A DNA stretch of 19,160 nucleotides. Origin: Catenibacterium mitsuoka_A (GTDB lineage Bacteria > Bacillota_I > Bacilli_A > Erysipelotrichales > Coprobacillaceae). The position numbers and the translations under genes are program-made. Location: assembly GCF_964259225.1 (NCBI RefSeq), contig NZ_CAXVKN010000046.1. One strand, 5' to 3'. Shown here in pieces: positions 6,974 to 14,737 of the stretch. The notes beneath the pieces are model-generated. The model was not told the DNA's origin and searched no databases. It worked only from the letters and a program-made list of their open reading frames with translations. The stretch's first letter is position 1, and every line of letters begins with the position of its first letter.

Positions 6974-7150
6974 TCACTTTTTCAAGCCTTTTAATCTCAA
7001 TATATCAATTCTCTTATCAAGTGCAATTCTTGCTTCAGAAATACTCATTGTAGGTTATCCACTTAATCTTTCTTCTTCCGATTCCAATACACTTGCACGT
7101 AATTCTAATAATTGTTTATCTCTTTCTAGTTCAGCTTCTTCAACAAACAT
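6974..7150 (-). pseudogene. Interrupted small ORF, possible antitoxin remnant
   Basis: An ATG at 7150 with AAAGGA upstream opens a frame that reads 31 codons to a TAA (complement of 7055-7057). It then continues in the same frame for 26 more codons to a TGA at 6974-6976. If the stop was a single-base change (GAA to TAA), the ancestral product had about 58 residues, including LESEEERLSG before the stop and PTMSISEARIALDKRI after it. That acidic helix plus S-x-x-E-A-R-x-x-L tail reminds me of small type II antitoxins (weak recognition). No toxin gene is adjacent. It lies 16 bases after the exonuclease gene. Two genuine short genes are less likely. Confidence 0.4.
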
Positions 7151-7166
7151 CTTATGATCATCCTTT

Positions 7167-7802
7167 CTATTTCTTATTCTTTCTTTTCTTACGATAATTC
7201 TCTATTGTCCCAAAGTTATTGAAGATATCTTCCATCATCATTTCATATACAATATGCGTAATTTCACAATCATTCACTGCACGATGTGCATGAGAATAAT
7301 CAATATGATAATGATCTGCAAGATCCTTGAGTCTATAGCGTTTCAAATCTTCATGTAAAAGTTTTCTTGCAATCTTCAATGTATCAATATAATCATTTTG
7401 AAAAAGGACTCCATAATCTCTTAGAAGTGCATCATAGATGAAACGAATATCAAAACGGACATTATGACCTATGATCATATCATCCCCTATGAACTTAATA
7501 TACTCTTTAAGGACATCTTTTTCCCCTCTTGCATCATGTAACATACGATTAGAAATGCCTGTGAGATTCTCGATAAAATCACTTATATAGATAGTTTTAT
7601 CCTTATCTAGTAAGTCTACAGGTAATTGATCTCTTAACGGGTTAATGAGTTCACTAAAGCGTGCCACCTCTTTGTGATTGACATACTTAATAGCTGCGAC
7701 TTCTATCAGTCTTTCTGTTTCAGGACTAAGTCCTGTAGTCTCTACATCTACTACAATATAAGTATCAGGATATTCTATTTTACTTTTCCCTATTTCTCTC
7801 AT
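7167..7802 (-). CDS. DEDDh 3'-5' exonuclease (DnaQ/PolC epsilon-like)
   Basis: Metal-dependent 3'-5' exonuclease of the DnaQ superfamily, probably in DNA repair or RNA/DNA turnover. The 211 residues hold all motifs: Exo I VDVETTG (Asp19, Glu21), Exo II GHNVRFD (Asp118) and Exo III HRAVND (His173, Asp178), making it the DEDDh type. It has no polymerase or helicase domain, so it is a stand-alone proofreading-like exonuclease. The ATG at 7802 was chosen because GGAGG lies four bases upstream; the longer open frame overlaps pckA. The gene follows pckA by 31 bp, with the pckA terminator abutting its ribosome binding site, so it is probably transcribed by read-through. Confidence 0.9.
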   Translation of the reverse strand: MREIGKSKIEYPDTYIVVDVETTGLSPETERLIEVAAIKYVNHKEVARFSELINPLRDQLPVDLLDKDKTIYISDFIENLTGISNRMLHDARGEKDVLKEYIKFIGDDMIIGHNVRFDIRFIYDALLRDYGVLFQNDYIDTLKIARKLLHEDLKRYRLKDLADHYHIDYSHAHRAVNDCEITHIVYEMMMEDIFNNFGTIENYRKKRKNKK

Positions 7803-7811
7803 AAAACCTCC

Positions 7812-7835
7812 AAAAAAGCCACATAAGTGGCTTTT
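7812..7835 (-). terminator. pckA terminator
   Basis: Stem AAAAGCCAC (7814-7822) and GTGGCTTTT (7827-7835) with loop ATAA, giving T runs on both strands. The minus-strand T run leads directly into the GGAGG of the exonuclease gene. Confidence 0.85.
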
Positions 7836-9426
7836 ATTTCTTAGGATGTGGTCCTGCTTTTCTAATATTTTCTGGCATATGTGGATACTTAGTATTGAAG
7901 TTTGCTTCAAACATCATAGCAAGTTCATTAGCCATATCTTCATAAGCTTCCTTATTAGCCCATGTATCCTTAGGGTTTAATACATATTCTGGGACTCCAG
8001 GACATGATTGTGGGACATGAAGATTAAAGCGTGAATCATAATAATAGATGACATTATCTAATGATCCATTGACTGCTGCAGTGACCATAGCACGTGTATA
8101 TGATAATTTCATACGTGATCCAATACCATAAGGTCCACCATTCCATCCAGTGTTCACTAAATAAACCTTAGTACCATAAGCTTCTAGACGTGAACCAAGT
8201 AGCTGTGCATAGATACCTGGATCTAGAGGCATGAATGGTTCTCCAAATAATGTAGAGAATGTAGGCTGTGGTTCGCTGATGCCTCTTTCTGTACCTGCAA
8301 CTTTAGATGTAAATCCAGTAACGAATTGATACATTGCAGCATCATGATCAAGTCTAGAGATTGGTGGTAATACACCAAAGGCGTCTGCAGTTAAGAAGAT
8401 AACGACTTTAGGTACGCCTCCCACTCCTGGAATCTGAGCATTTTGAATATATTCAATAGGATAACCGACACGTGTATTTTCTGTAAGTGTACCATCATCA
8501 TAATCTGGCTGTCTAGTTTTTGCATCTACAACTACATTTTCTAGTTCTGAACCAAAACGAATAGCACGATAGATGTCTGGTTCTCCTGTAGGAGATAAGT
8601 TAATTGTCTTTGCATAACATCCACCTTCAAAGTTGAAAATTCCTTCTTCACTCCATCCATGTTCATCATCCCCAATCAACATTCTATTAGGGTCTGTAGA
8701 AAGTGTTGTTTTACCTGTACCTGATAAGCCAAAGAAGATAGCTGTTTCTCCAGTATCTGGATCCATGTTTGCTGAACAATGCATAGGGAGAATGTTTTCC
8801 TGTAAAGGCATGCAATAGTTCATGATTGTGAAGACTGATTTCTTGATTTCTCCTGAGTATTGTGAACCTACAATAATAACTGTACGTTCTGTAAAGTTAA
8901 TAATAATAGCTGCTTCTGAGTTAGTATGATCTACTTCAGAAACGCAATGGAATCCTGGTGCAACAAGAACTGTATAATCTGTTAAACCAAAATTATCTAA
9001 TTCTTCTTTTGTAGGCCTAATCAATAATTGATGAATAAATAGGTTCTGACATGCAAGTTCATTGATGACAGTGAATTTACGACGATATTTCTTATCAGCT
9101 CCAGCAAAGCCTTTAAATACGAATAATTCTTTGTCACTCATATAGTTAAGTACTTTTTCTTTTAATGCATTGTACTTTTCTACACTCATGGCTACATTGA
9201 CATCACCCCAGGCAATCTGTTCATGTACCTCTGGTGTATCTACAATAAATTTATCATGTGGTGAACGACCAGTATATTTTCCTGTTTTTACAACTAATGC
9301 ACCCTGGTCAGTTAATAATCCTTCTTTACGCTTTAAAGCGTATTCTACTAATTTAGCAGGACATAAATTATAATGTGCTTTTCCTGTATAGTTTTTAATT
9401 CCTGCATATTCGAGTGTCTTTTCCAT
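7834..9426 (-). CDS. pckA: Phosphoenolpyruvate carboxykinase (ATP)
   Basis: Interconverts oxaloacetate plus ATP with PEP plus CO2 (EC 4.1.1.49). In anaerobic gut fermenters it often runs in the carboxylating, ATP-forming direction. The 530 residues include the substrate-binding TGRSPHDKF (52-60), the P-loop GLSGTGKT (233-240) and the metal-binding kinase-2 motif GDDEHGW (252-258), all typical of the ATP-dependent family. The ATG at 9426 has AAAGGGG seven bases upstream. On the minus strand an extended -10 element TGCTATAAT (complement of 9460-9468) lies about 35 bases before the start; no good -35 is seen. No cre-like site was found in the leader. Confidence 0.97.
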   Translation of the reverse strand: MEKTLEYAGIKNYTGKAHYNLCPAKLVEYALKRKEGLLTDQGALVVKTGKYTGRSPHDKFIVDTPEVHEQIAWGDVNVAMSVEKYNALKEKVLNYMSDKELFVFKGFAGADKKYRRKFTVINELACQNLFIHQLLIRPTKEELDNFGLTDYTVLVAPGFHCVSEVDHTNSEAAIIINFTERTVIIVGSQYSGEIKKSVFTIMNYCMPLQENILPMHCSANMDPDTGETAIFFGLSGTGKTTLSTDPNRMLIGDDEHGWSEEGIFNFEGGCYAKTINLSPTGEPDIYRAIRFGSELENVVVDAKTRQPDYDDGTLTENTRVGYPIEYIQNAQIPGVGGVPKVVIFLTADAFGVLPPISRLDHDAAMYQFVTGFTSKVAGTERGISEPQPTFSTLFGEPFMPLDPGIYAQLLGSRLEAYGTKVYLVNTGWNGGPYGIGSRMKLSYTRAMVTAAVNGSLDNVIYYYDSRFNLHVPQSCPGVPEYVLNPKDTWANKEAYEDMANELAMMFEANFNTKYPHMPENIRKAGPHPKK

Positions 9427-9459
9427 AAAGTAACCCCTTTCATTTTGTCTGTATAACAC

Positions 9460-9468
9460 ATTATAGCA
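9460..9468 (-). promoter_or_regulatory. Extended -10 promoter of pckA
   Basis: The complement reads TGCTATAAT, a perfect -10 box with the TGn extension. The position 17 nt upstream reads ATGTTA, a poor -35, so recognition probably relies on the extension. Confidence 0.55.
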
Positions 9469-9557
9469 TAAAATTATCTTTTTAACATACTCTATTTCCT
9501 AACAGTTATTGTGATTTGCGTAAATTTTGTATTTATTTTTTTGAAATGGTTGAAATA

Positions 9558-9655
9558 TTCACCAAAAATAAGTGTTTACGGTATAATGAAGATACACAAT
9601 CTTAACAGAAACGTAATCTATTTTTGATTTATGTTAAGAAATACTAGCTTATAAT
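9558..9655 (+). promoter_or_regulatory. Promoter region of the PLC-like/UMF1 operon
   Basis: TTCACC (9558-9563) and TATAAT (9582-9587) are 18 nt apart. A second TATAAT lies at 9650-9655, just before the ribosome binding site. Between them CTTAACA (9601-9607) and TGTTAAG (9632-9638) form a perfect 7-bp inverted repeat with a 24-nt spacer, in the leader of any transcript from the first promoter. Confidence 0.5.
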
Positions 9656-9675
9656 AGGTTTCAGGAGGTTTTTTT

Positions 9676-10458
9676 ATGCCAGCAGGTTATACACATTATG
9701 TTTTTGGTGAACAGGTTTTAAGTCAGCTTGATGAAAACATCAAGAAAAGGATCATGCCCTACATTGATTTATATCATATAGGGATTCATGGTCCAGATAT
9801 TCTTTTTTATTATGATGTCTATAAGAAGAATCCTGTAAAATCATTAGGGTTTGGAATGCATCAGCTTCCTGCCACAGATTTCTTTAAACATGCAAAAGAA
9901 CTCATTAGACAGGATGCCACAGATGCAACACTCGCTTATACTATTGGATTTATTACTCACTTTACATTAGATAGTTCTTTACATCCTGAAATTGGTGTAT
10001 TAGAGAATACTTTATCTATGACCCATAGCTTACTAGAATCTGAATTAGATAGAGAATTACTTGTAAGAGTTGGAAAAGATCCTTTGACTGCCAATTTAAC
10101 AACTCATATTCATCCTGATTATACCAATGCACAGGTGATTGCACCATTCTTTGATTTAAAAGCAGAAGAAGTAGATAAAGCATTACATGATCTACTATTT
10201 ATCTTAAAGTGGCTTGTAGCTCCTAGTAAATTGAAGAGAAGCTTTGTCTTAAGTGTAATGAAGTTAGGTGGTATGTATGAAGAATATAAAGGATTACTTA
10301 TTAACTATGAAAAAGATGAACATGCTGCCAATGATATCAATCGTTTAATAGAAATGAAAGATGAAGCAGTGCCTTTAGCCGTATCACTCATTAATGAGTA
10401 TGTTGACCATCTTGATGATGATTACTTAAATGAAAGGTTTAATAGAAACTATGAATAA
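9676..10458 (+). CDS. Zinc-dependent phospholipase C-like protein, no signal peptide
   Basis: The 260-residue protein matches the helical Zn_dep_PLPC fold. Histidines and acids are spaced as in Bacillus cereus phospholipase C: His7, Asp41 (HGPD), His62, His95-x3-Asp99 (THFTLDSSLHP), His103, His117-x3-Glu121. The metal site therefore looks intact, although the N-terminal Trp ligand of the secreted enzymes is absent. The protein begins MPAGYTHYVFGEQ with no signal peptide, so it should be cytoplasmic, unlike toxin phospholipases. Its substrate is unknown. AGGAGG seven bases before the ATG fixes the start. Its end overlaps the following transporter gene by 8 bp, implying a shared job. Confidence 0.82.
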   Translation: MPAGYTHYVFGEQVLSQLDENIKKRIMPYIDLYHIGIHGPDILFYYDVYKKNPVKSLGFGMHQLPATDFFKHAKELIRQDATDATLAYTIGFITHFTLDSSLHPEIGVLENTLSMTHSLLESELDRELLVRVGKDPLTANLTTHIHPDYTNAQVIAPFFDLKAEEVDKALHDLLFILKWLVAPSKLKRSFVLSVMKLGGMYEEYKGLLINYEKDEHAANDINRLIEMKDEAVPLAVSLINEYVDHLDDDYLNERFNRNYE

Positions 10459-11677
10459 ACTAACTAAACTAGAAAAATACTGGATCTTGTATGATGTCGG
10501 TAATAGCGCCTTTATCCTACTTGTTGCTACTATAGTTCCGATTTACTTTAACTATCTTGCGTCTCTCGCAAAGATCAGTGAAGTCAACTATTTAGCTTAT
10601 TGGGGATATGCATCTTCTTTCACAACTCTTATTGTTGCTATTATCGGACCAGTGCTTGGTTCTATTGTGGATACAAAGGGGTATAAGAAACCAATCTTTA
10701 CGATTAGTATGATCATAGGTGTAATGGGCTTAGCCTGTTTTTCAGTTCCTAAGTCTTGGATTATATTCTTAGGTGTATTCGTTATTGCGAAGATTGGTTA
10801 TAATGCAAGTCTTATTTTCTATGATTCCATGCTTCTAGATATTACAGATGACAAGCGTATGGACTATGTTTCATCTCAAGGATATGCATGGGGTTATATT
10901 GGAAGCTGTGTGCCTTTTGTAGTCAGCTTAGTGTTTGTCTTATTCTATGAAAAGATGGGTATTCCATTTAACGGTGCTATGACAATTGCCTTCTTAATCA
11001 ATGCATTATGGTGGTTGGGTATGACATTACCACTCTTAAAAAACTATAAGCAGGTAAATTTCGTAGAGAAACAGGAACATCCTATTCGTGATAGTTTTAA
11101 ACGTTTAGGACATACTCTTTCTACTTTAAATGAAGACAAGAAAGTATTCTTCTATTTGATTTCTTTCTTCTTCTATATCGATGGTGTTTATACAATCATT
11201 GAAATGGCCACTGCCTATGGCAGTGCCCTTGGACTTAATACAAATGGATTATTAATTGCCTTATTAGTGACTCAGATTGTTGCTTTCCCATTTGCACTCA
11301 TCTTTGGTCGTTTATCTAAAAAATACCCAACAGATAAACTTATTAAAGTATGTATTATTGCCTATACTGGTATTGCCTTATTTGCGATTCAGTTAGATAA
11401 ACAATGGGAATTCTGGATCTTAGCTATTTTTGTAGGTATGTTCCAGGGAGCTATCCAGGCATTATCTCGTTCTTATTTTGCGAAGATTATTCCACCTCAG
11501 AAATCAGGTGAATACTTTGGTTTATTTGATATCTGTGGTAAGGGTGCATCCTTTATGGGTACAACTCTTGTAGGGCTCATTTCACAGCTTACAGGACATA
11601 TGAACTATGGCGTGGCAATGATTTCAGTCATGTTTGTGATTGGATTCTACTTCTTCCATAAAGCGGCAAAATTATAA
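10451..11677 (+). CDS. MFS transporter of the UMF1 (Atg22-like) family
   Basis: Integral membrane transporter of 408 residues with about twelve hydrophobic helices. The N terminus KYWILYDVGNSAF is the hallmark of the UMF1/Atg22-like family (compare W-x-LYD-x-x-NSAF). GSIVDTKGYKKP after helix 2 is the usual MFS loop, and a long central loop near residues 200-230 separates the halves. I chose the ATG at 10451, giving the family N terminus; an in-frame ATG at 10430 has no ribosome binding site. Translation is probably coupled to the PLC-like gene, whose stop it overlaps. Substrates of bacterial members are largely unknown; yeast Atg22 exports amino acids from the vacuole. Confidence 0.85.
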   Translation: MNKLTKLEKYWILYDVGNSAFILLVATIVPIYFNYLASLAKISEVNYLAYWGYASSFTTLIVAIIGPVLGSIVDTKGYKKPIFTISMIIGVMGLACFSVPKSWIIFLGVFVIAKIGYNASLIFYDSMLLDITDDKRMDYVSSQGYAWGYIGSCVPFVVSLVFVLFYEKMGIPFNGAMTIAFLINALWWLGMTLPLLKNYKQVNFVEKQEHPIRDSFKRLGHTLSTLNEDKKVFFYLISFFFYIDGVYTIIEMATAYGSALGLNTNGLLIALLVTQIVAFPFALIFGRLSKKYPTDKLIKVCIIAYTGIALFAIQLDKQWEFWILAIFVGMFQGAIQALSRSYFAKIIPPQKSGEYFGLFDICGKGASFMGTTLVGLISQLTGHMNYGVAMISVMFVIGFYFFHKAAKL

Positions 11678-11700
11678 GAGGCATCCGCCTCTTTTATTTT
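11676..11700. terminator. Terminator between UMF1 and AraC genes
   Basis: AAGAGGC (11676-11682) and GCCTCTT (11687-11693) with loop ATCC, followed by TTATTTT. It is strong on the plus strand and weaker on the minus strand, and overlaps both stop codons of the convergent genes. Confidence 0.85.
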
Positions 11701-12743
11701 GCCTGGAATTGTTTTCTATAGTCTGCAGGAAAACCACCAAAATAAGCATTAAACTTCTTATAGAAGTAGTTTAAATTAGAAAAACCACTCTCCTGTGCAA
11801 TAAGATAAATAGGTTTATCAGTATTGATAAGTTCCTTTCCTACTGCTTCCATACGATAGTAGTTCACTAGTTTCTTGAAGGTATAGCCTGTTGCTTTTTG
11901 AATGGCACGTGAGAGATAATCAGGATTATAGCCGAACTTCTCTGCTGTTTCCATAAGAGTACAATCTCGATAATGTTGTTCTATGTATTGAATGATTTCT
12001 GTCATGTAGCTCTTATTATTTTCTTTAAATTGTTGTTCCATATTCATCTGATATCTTTGTGCCATTTTTATAAACAGAAGAGAAAAATAGGAATCAAGAA
12101 TAGAGATTGCAAATAAAGAAGGATCTAAATACTCGCATAAAATCATTTCTATAAGCTGCACTACATAATCATGATCATCTTCTCTATTATTAAAAATAAT
12201 ATAATCATTGTGCTGTGCTTTTTGATCTATAATATTTGTCAGGAAAGTCACAATCGGGTTTACCGAAGAAAATTTACTAATAAATGAGTCACTAAAATAA
12301 GAGCGATCCATTTGAAAGTTGAAGATAATATCATTTTCTGTAGGCATTAAGACTGTATGCTTTGAATTAACATCTAAAAGAATCATATCCCCTGCATGAA
12401 GTATCACTTCTTTATCATTTACAATTGCATAACAATGTCCAGAATAGACATATTTCATTTCTACATAGCTTCTTGTATGTAGTGGCACAAATGAATATCT
12501 TGTCTGTTTTGAACAATAAATCGGAAAAGCAAGAACTTCATCTGTAATTATCTGCCCATCATAAAATAAAGTATGTTTTTCTTTTGTGGTTTGATATCTA
12601 TCAATTGTGAATTGAACTATTTTTTCATCGTCTTTATTAATATGCTTTTCAATGTAGTCATCTGAATGATTCGGGTGACTTTTATAATATTGTTCTTTTT
12701 TGGTTAGTGGAGTAATCCTACTTCTTAATTCTTCTATTTTCAT
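11694..12743 (-). CDS. AraC family transcriptional regulator
   Basis: The 349-residue protein has a C-terminal AraC DNA-binding domain (about 250-349) with both helix-turn-helix units: LMETAEKFGYNPDYLSRAI, then PIYLIAQESGFSNLNYFYKKF. The N-terminal half has a cupin-like stretch (HAGDMILLDVNSKH, about residues 117-130) typical of sugar-binding AraC proteins. The ATG at 12743 has AGGTGA upstream. It is divergent from the PTS-DUF1593 operon across 138 bp, so it is the likely activator of that operon and probably senses its sugar. This replaces the BglG-type antiterminator usual for beta-glucoside PTS systems. It ends at a terminator shared with UMF1. Confidence 0.9.
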   Translation of the reverse strand: MKIEELRSRITPLTKKEQYYKSHPNHSDDYIEKHINKDDEKIVQFTIDRYQTTKEKHTLFYDGQIITDEVLAFPIYCSKQTRYSFVPLHTRSYVEMKYVYSGHCYAIVNDKEVILHAGDMILLDVNSKHTVLMPTENDIIFNFQMDRSYFSDSFISKFSSVNPIVTFLTNIIDQKAQHNDYIIFNNREDDHDYVVQLIEMILCEYLDPSLFAISILDSYFSLLFIKMAQRYQMNMEQQFKENNKSYMTEIIQYIEQHYRDCTLMETAEKFGYNPDYLSRAIQKATGYTFKKLVNYYRMEAVGKELINTDKPIYLIAQESGFSNLNYFYKKFNAYFGGFPADYRKQFQAK

Positions 12744-12760
12744 TATTATCACCTATTCTA

Positions 12761-12790
12761 ACTATAACATCGGTTTTTGACAGTCTGCAA
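12761..12790 (-). promoter_or_regulatory. Promoter of the AraC regulator gene
   Basis: On the minus strand TTGCAG (complement of 12785-12790) and TATAGT (complement of 12761-12766) are 18 nt apart, about 18 bases before the start codon. Confidence 0.55.
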
Positions 12791-12805
12791 GTGTGTTTAT
12801 GATAT

Positions 12806-12819
12806 TTTAATCGCTTTCA
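12806..12819 (+). promoter_or_regulatory. Candidate cre (CcpA) site before the PTS operon
   Basis: TTTAATCGCTTTCA matches the catabolite-responsive element pattern TGWAARCGYTWWCA at 12 of 14 positions by eye. It lies in the -35 region of a weak plus-strand promoter (TATGAT at 12828-12833). Glucose repression of the operon would follow. Confidence 0.5.
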
Positions 12820-12851
12820 TAAAACATTATGATAAGCATGTAAGTTAACTT
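12817..12851 (+). promoter_or_regulatory. Two palindromes in the PTS promoter region
   Basis: TCATAA (12817-12822) and TTATGA (12827-12832) form an inverted repeat over the presumed -10. AAGTTAACTT (12842-12851) is a perfect 10-bp palindrome just upstream of the ribosome binding site. They are candidate operator sites; which protein binds is unknown. Confidence 0.35.
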
Positions 12852-12881
12852 AACAAATATCAATTTTGGAGGAAAATACAA

Positions 12882-14735
12882 ATGGCAAAGGATTATACTT
12901 CTTTAGCTAAAAAGATTGTAGAAAATGTCGGTGGAGAAAATAATGTGATCTCACTTGTACATTGTGCAACAAGATTAAGATTTAAGCTTATTGATGAAAA
13001 CAAAGTTAATATGGATGTTTTAAAACAGACTGAAGGTGTTATTACTGTAATGAAAGCAGGAGGACAGGTTCAGGTTGTTATTGGAAATAAGGTAGATACT
13101 GTCTATGATGCAGTGCTTAGCTGTACAAATATTAATGCTGGTAACAGCGAAGAAATGGAAGACACAGGAAACAAAAACCTTCTTAATACTCTATTAGAGA
13201 CAATTTCTGGTATCTTCTCACCAATGCTTGGTGTTATGTGTGGTGCCGGTATGTTGAAGGCATTACTTATTCTATGCACTACATTGAATATACTAACTGC
13301 TGATATGGGAACATACAAAATTCTTTATGCAGCTGCAGATAGTGTATTTAATTTTATGCCAATTATCTTAGGTTATACAGCTGCAAAGAAGTTTAAATGT
13401 AATCCATTTATTGCGATGTCTATTGCAATGTCACTTCTTTATCCAACTATGACTGACGCATACTCAGAAGCTACGAAATTGACATTCCTTACAATACCAG
13501 TGACTCTTGTAAGCTATGCTTCTTCTGTCATGCCAATCATTATTTCTGTATATGTTCAAAGCAAATTAGAAAAGCTATTAAAGAAGATTATTCCAGAAGT
13601 ATGTAAGTTATTCTTAACTCCATTATTAGAACTTTCCATTATGGTACCAGCTACATTCTTAGTTATTGGTCCATTCATGGATAAGTTTGGTAAATTACTT
13701 GCATCAGGGTATACAGCTATTATGAGTTTCAACCCTATTATTGCTGGAGGATTTGTTGGCTTGATCTGGCCTGCAGCCGTTATCTTTGGACTTCATTGGG
13801 GCTTTGTACCTATCGTTATGAATAATATCGCCACTTATGGTAGAGACACATTATTCGTTATTACTGGACCTAATAACATGGCTCAGGCTGGTGCAACACT
13901 TGGCGTATTCTTAAAAACTAAAGATAAGAAATTAAAAGAATTATCAGGTTCTGCGGCATTCTCTGCAGTTCTTGCAGGTATTACTGAACCTGCCATTTAT
14001 GGTGTTACACTACCTTACAAGAGACCATTTGCGATTGCTGCTGTATTTTCATCTATTGCCGGTATGATTGTCGCTGCTGCTGGTACTAGCTGCCCTACTT
14101 TACTTGGTACTTCTATTTTAAGTCTTCCTGGCTATATTGGTCCTGGTTTTGTAGGTTTTGTGATTGCTTGTGCGATTGCTTATTTCGGTTCAGCTATTTG
14201 TACTTATTTATTTGGTTTTAATGATTCTATGCTTCCACAAAACAAAGTTGAAACAAAAGAAGAAACTACTTTAAAAGATGAAACAATCAGTTCTCCTGCT
14301 ACTGGTGAGATGATTGCCTTAGAAGATGTGAATGATCCTATCTTTTCTTCAAAAGCGATGGGTGAAGGTGTTGCTTTTAAATTAACCGATGGTCGTATCT
14401 ACTCTACTGTTGATGGTGAAGTCATTATGGCTGCCAAGACTGGCCATGCAGTTGGATTAAAGTCTAATAACGGCGCTGAAATACTTATTCATATTGGTAT
14501 GGATACTGTTAATATGAATGGTGAAGGATTTAATGTCTTAGTTAAAGAAGGACAGAAAGTGAGTGTTGGTGATTTACTTGTTGAAGCTGATCTAGAAGCT
14601 ATCGAGAAAGCTGGTTATGATAATTTAACTCCTGTCATTATTACTAATACTACTGAATATAAAGAAATTGTTCCTGCATCTTATGGTGCTAAGACTGCAA
14701 AAGAAGAAATCATTGAAGTAAGAGCTGGTAAATAA
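12882..14735 (+). CDS. PTS EIIBCA transporter, beta-glucoside type
   Basis: Membrane phosphotransferase permease that imports and phosphorylates a glucoside or disaccharide. The 617 residues run IIB (about 1-90, phospho-Cys28 in VHCATRLRF), IIC (about 105-460, about ten membrane helices, with the GITEPAIYG motif) and IIA (about 475-617, phospho-His537 in EILIHIGMDTV). Domain order and length fit the fused IIBCA glucose/beta-glucoside family, and all phospho-sites are present, so it needs only HPr and EI. GGAGG nine bases upstream supports the ATG. The following DUF1593 gene starts 2 bp after its stop. There is no GH1 or GH4 phospho-glycosidase next to it. The substrate is not predictable. Confidence 0.94.
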   Translation: MAKDYTSLAKKIVENVGGENNVISLVHCATRLRFKLIDENKVNMDVLKQTEGVITVMKAGGQVQVVIGNKVDTVYDAVLSCTNINAGNSEEMEDTGNKNLLNTLLETISGIFSPMLGVMCGAGMLKALLILCTTLNILTADMGTYKILYAAADSVFNFMPIILGYTAAKKFKCNPFIAMSIAMSLLYPTMTDAYSEATKLTFLTIPVTLVSYASSVMPIIISVYVQSKLEKLLKKIIPEVCKLFLTPLLELSIMVPATFLVIGPFMDKFGKLLASGYTAIMSFNPIIAGGFVGLIWPAAVIFGLHWGFVPIVMNNIATYGRDTLFVITGPNNMAQAGATLGVFLKTKDKKLKELSGSAAFSAVLAGITEPAIYGVTLPYKRPFAIAAVFSSIAGMIVAAAGTSCPTLLGTSILSLPGYIGPGFVGFVIACAIAYFGSAICTYLFGFNDSMLPQNKVETKEETTLKDETISSPATGEMIALEDVNDPIFSSKAMGEGVAFKLTDGRIYSTVDGEVIMAAKTGHAVGLKSNNGAEILIHIGMDTVNMNGEGFNVLVKEGQKVSVGDLLVEADLEAIEKAGYDNLTPVIITNTTEYKEIVPASYGAKTAKEEIIEVRAGK

Positions 14736-14737
14736 TT

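Noticed and set aside
8633..9373. Plus-strand frames inside pckA
   Set aside because: Antisense shadows of a strongly conserved enzyme gene.
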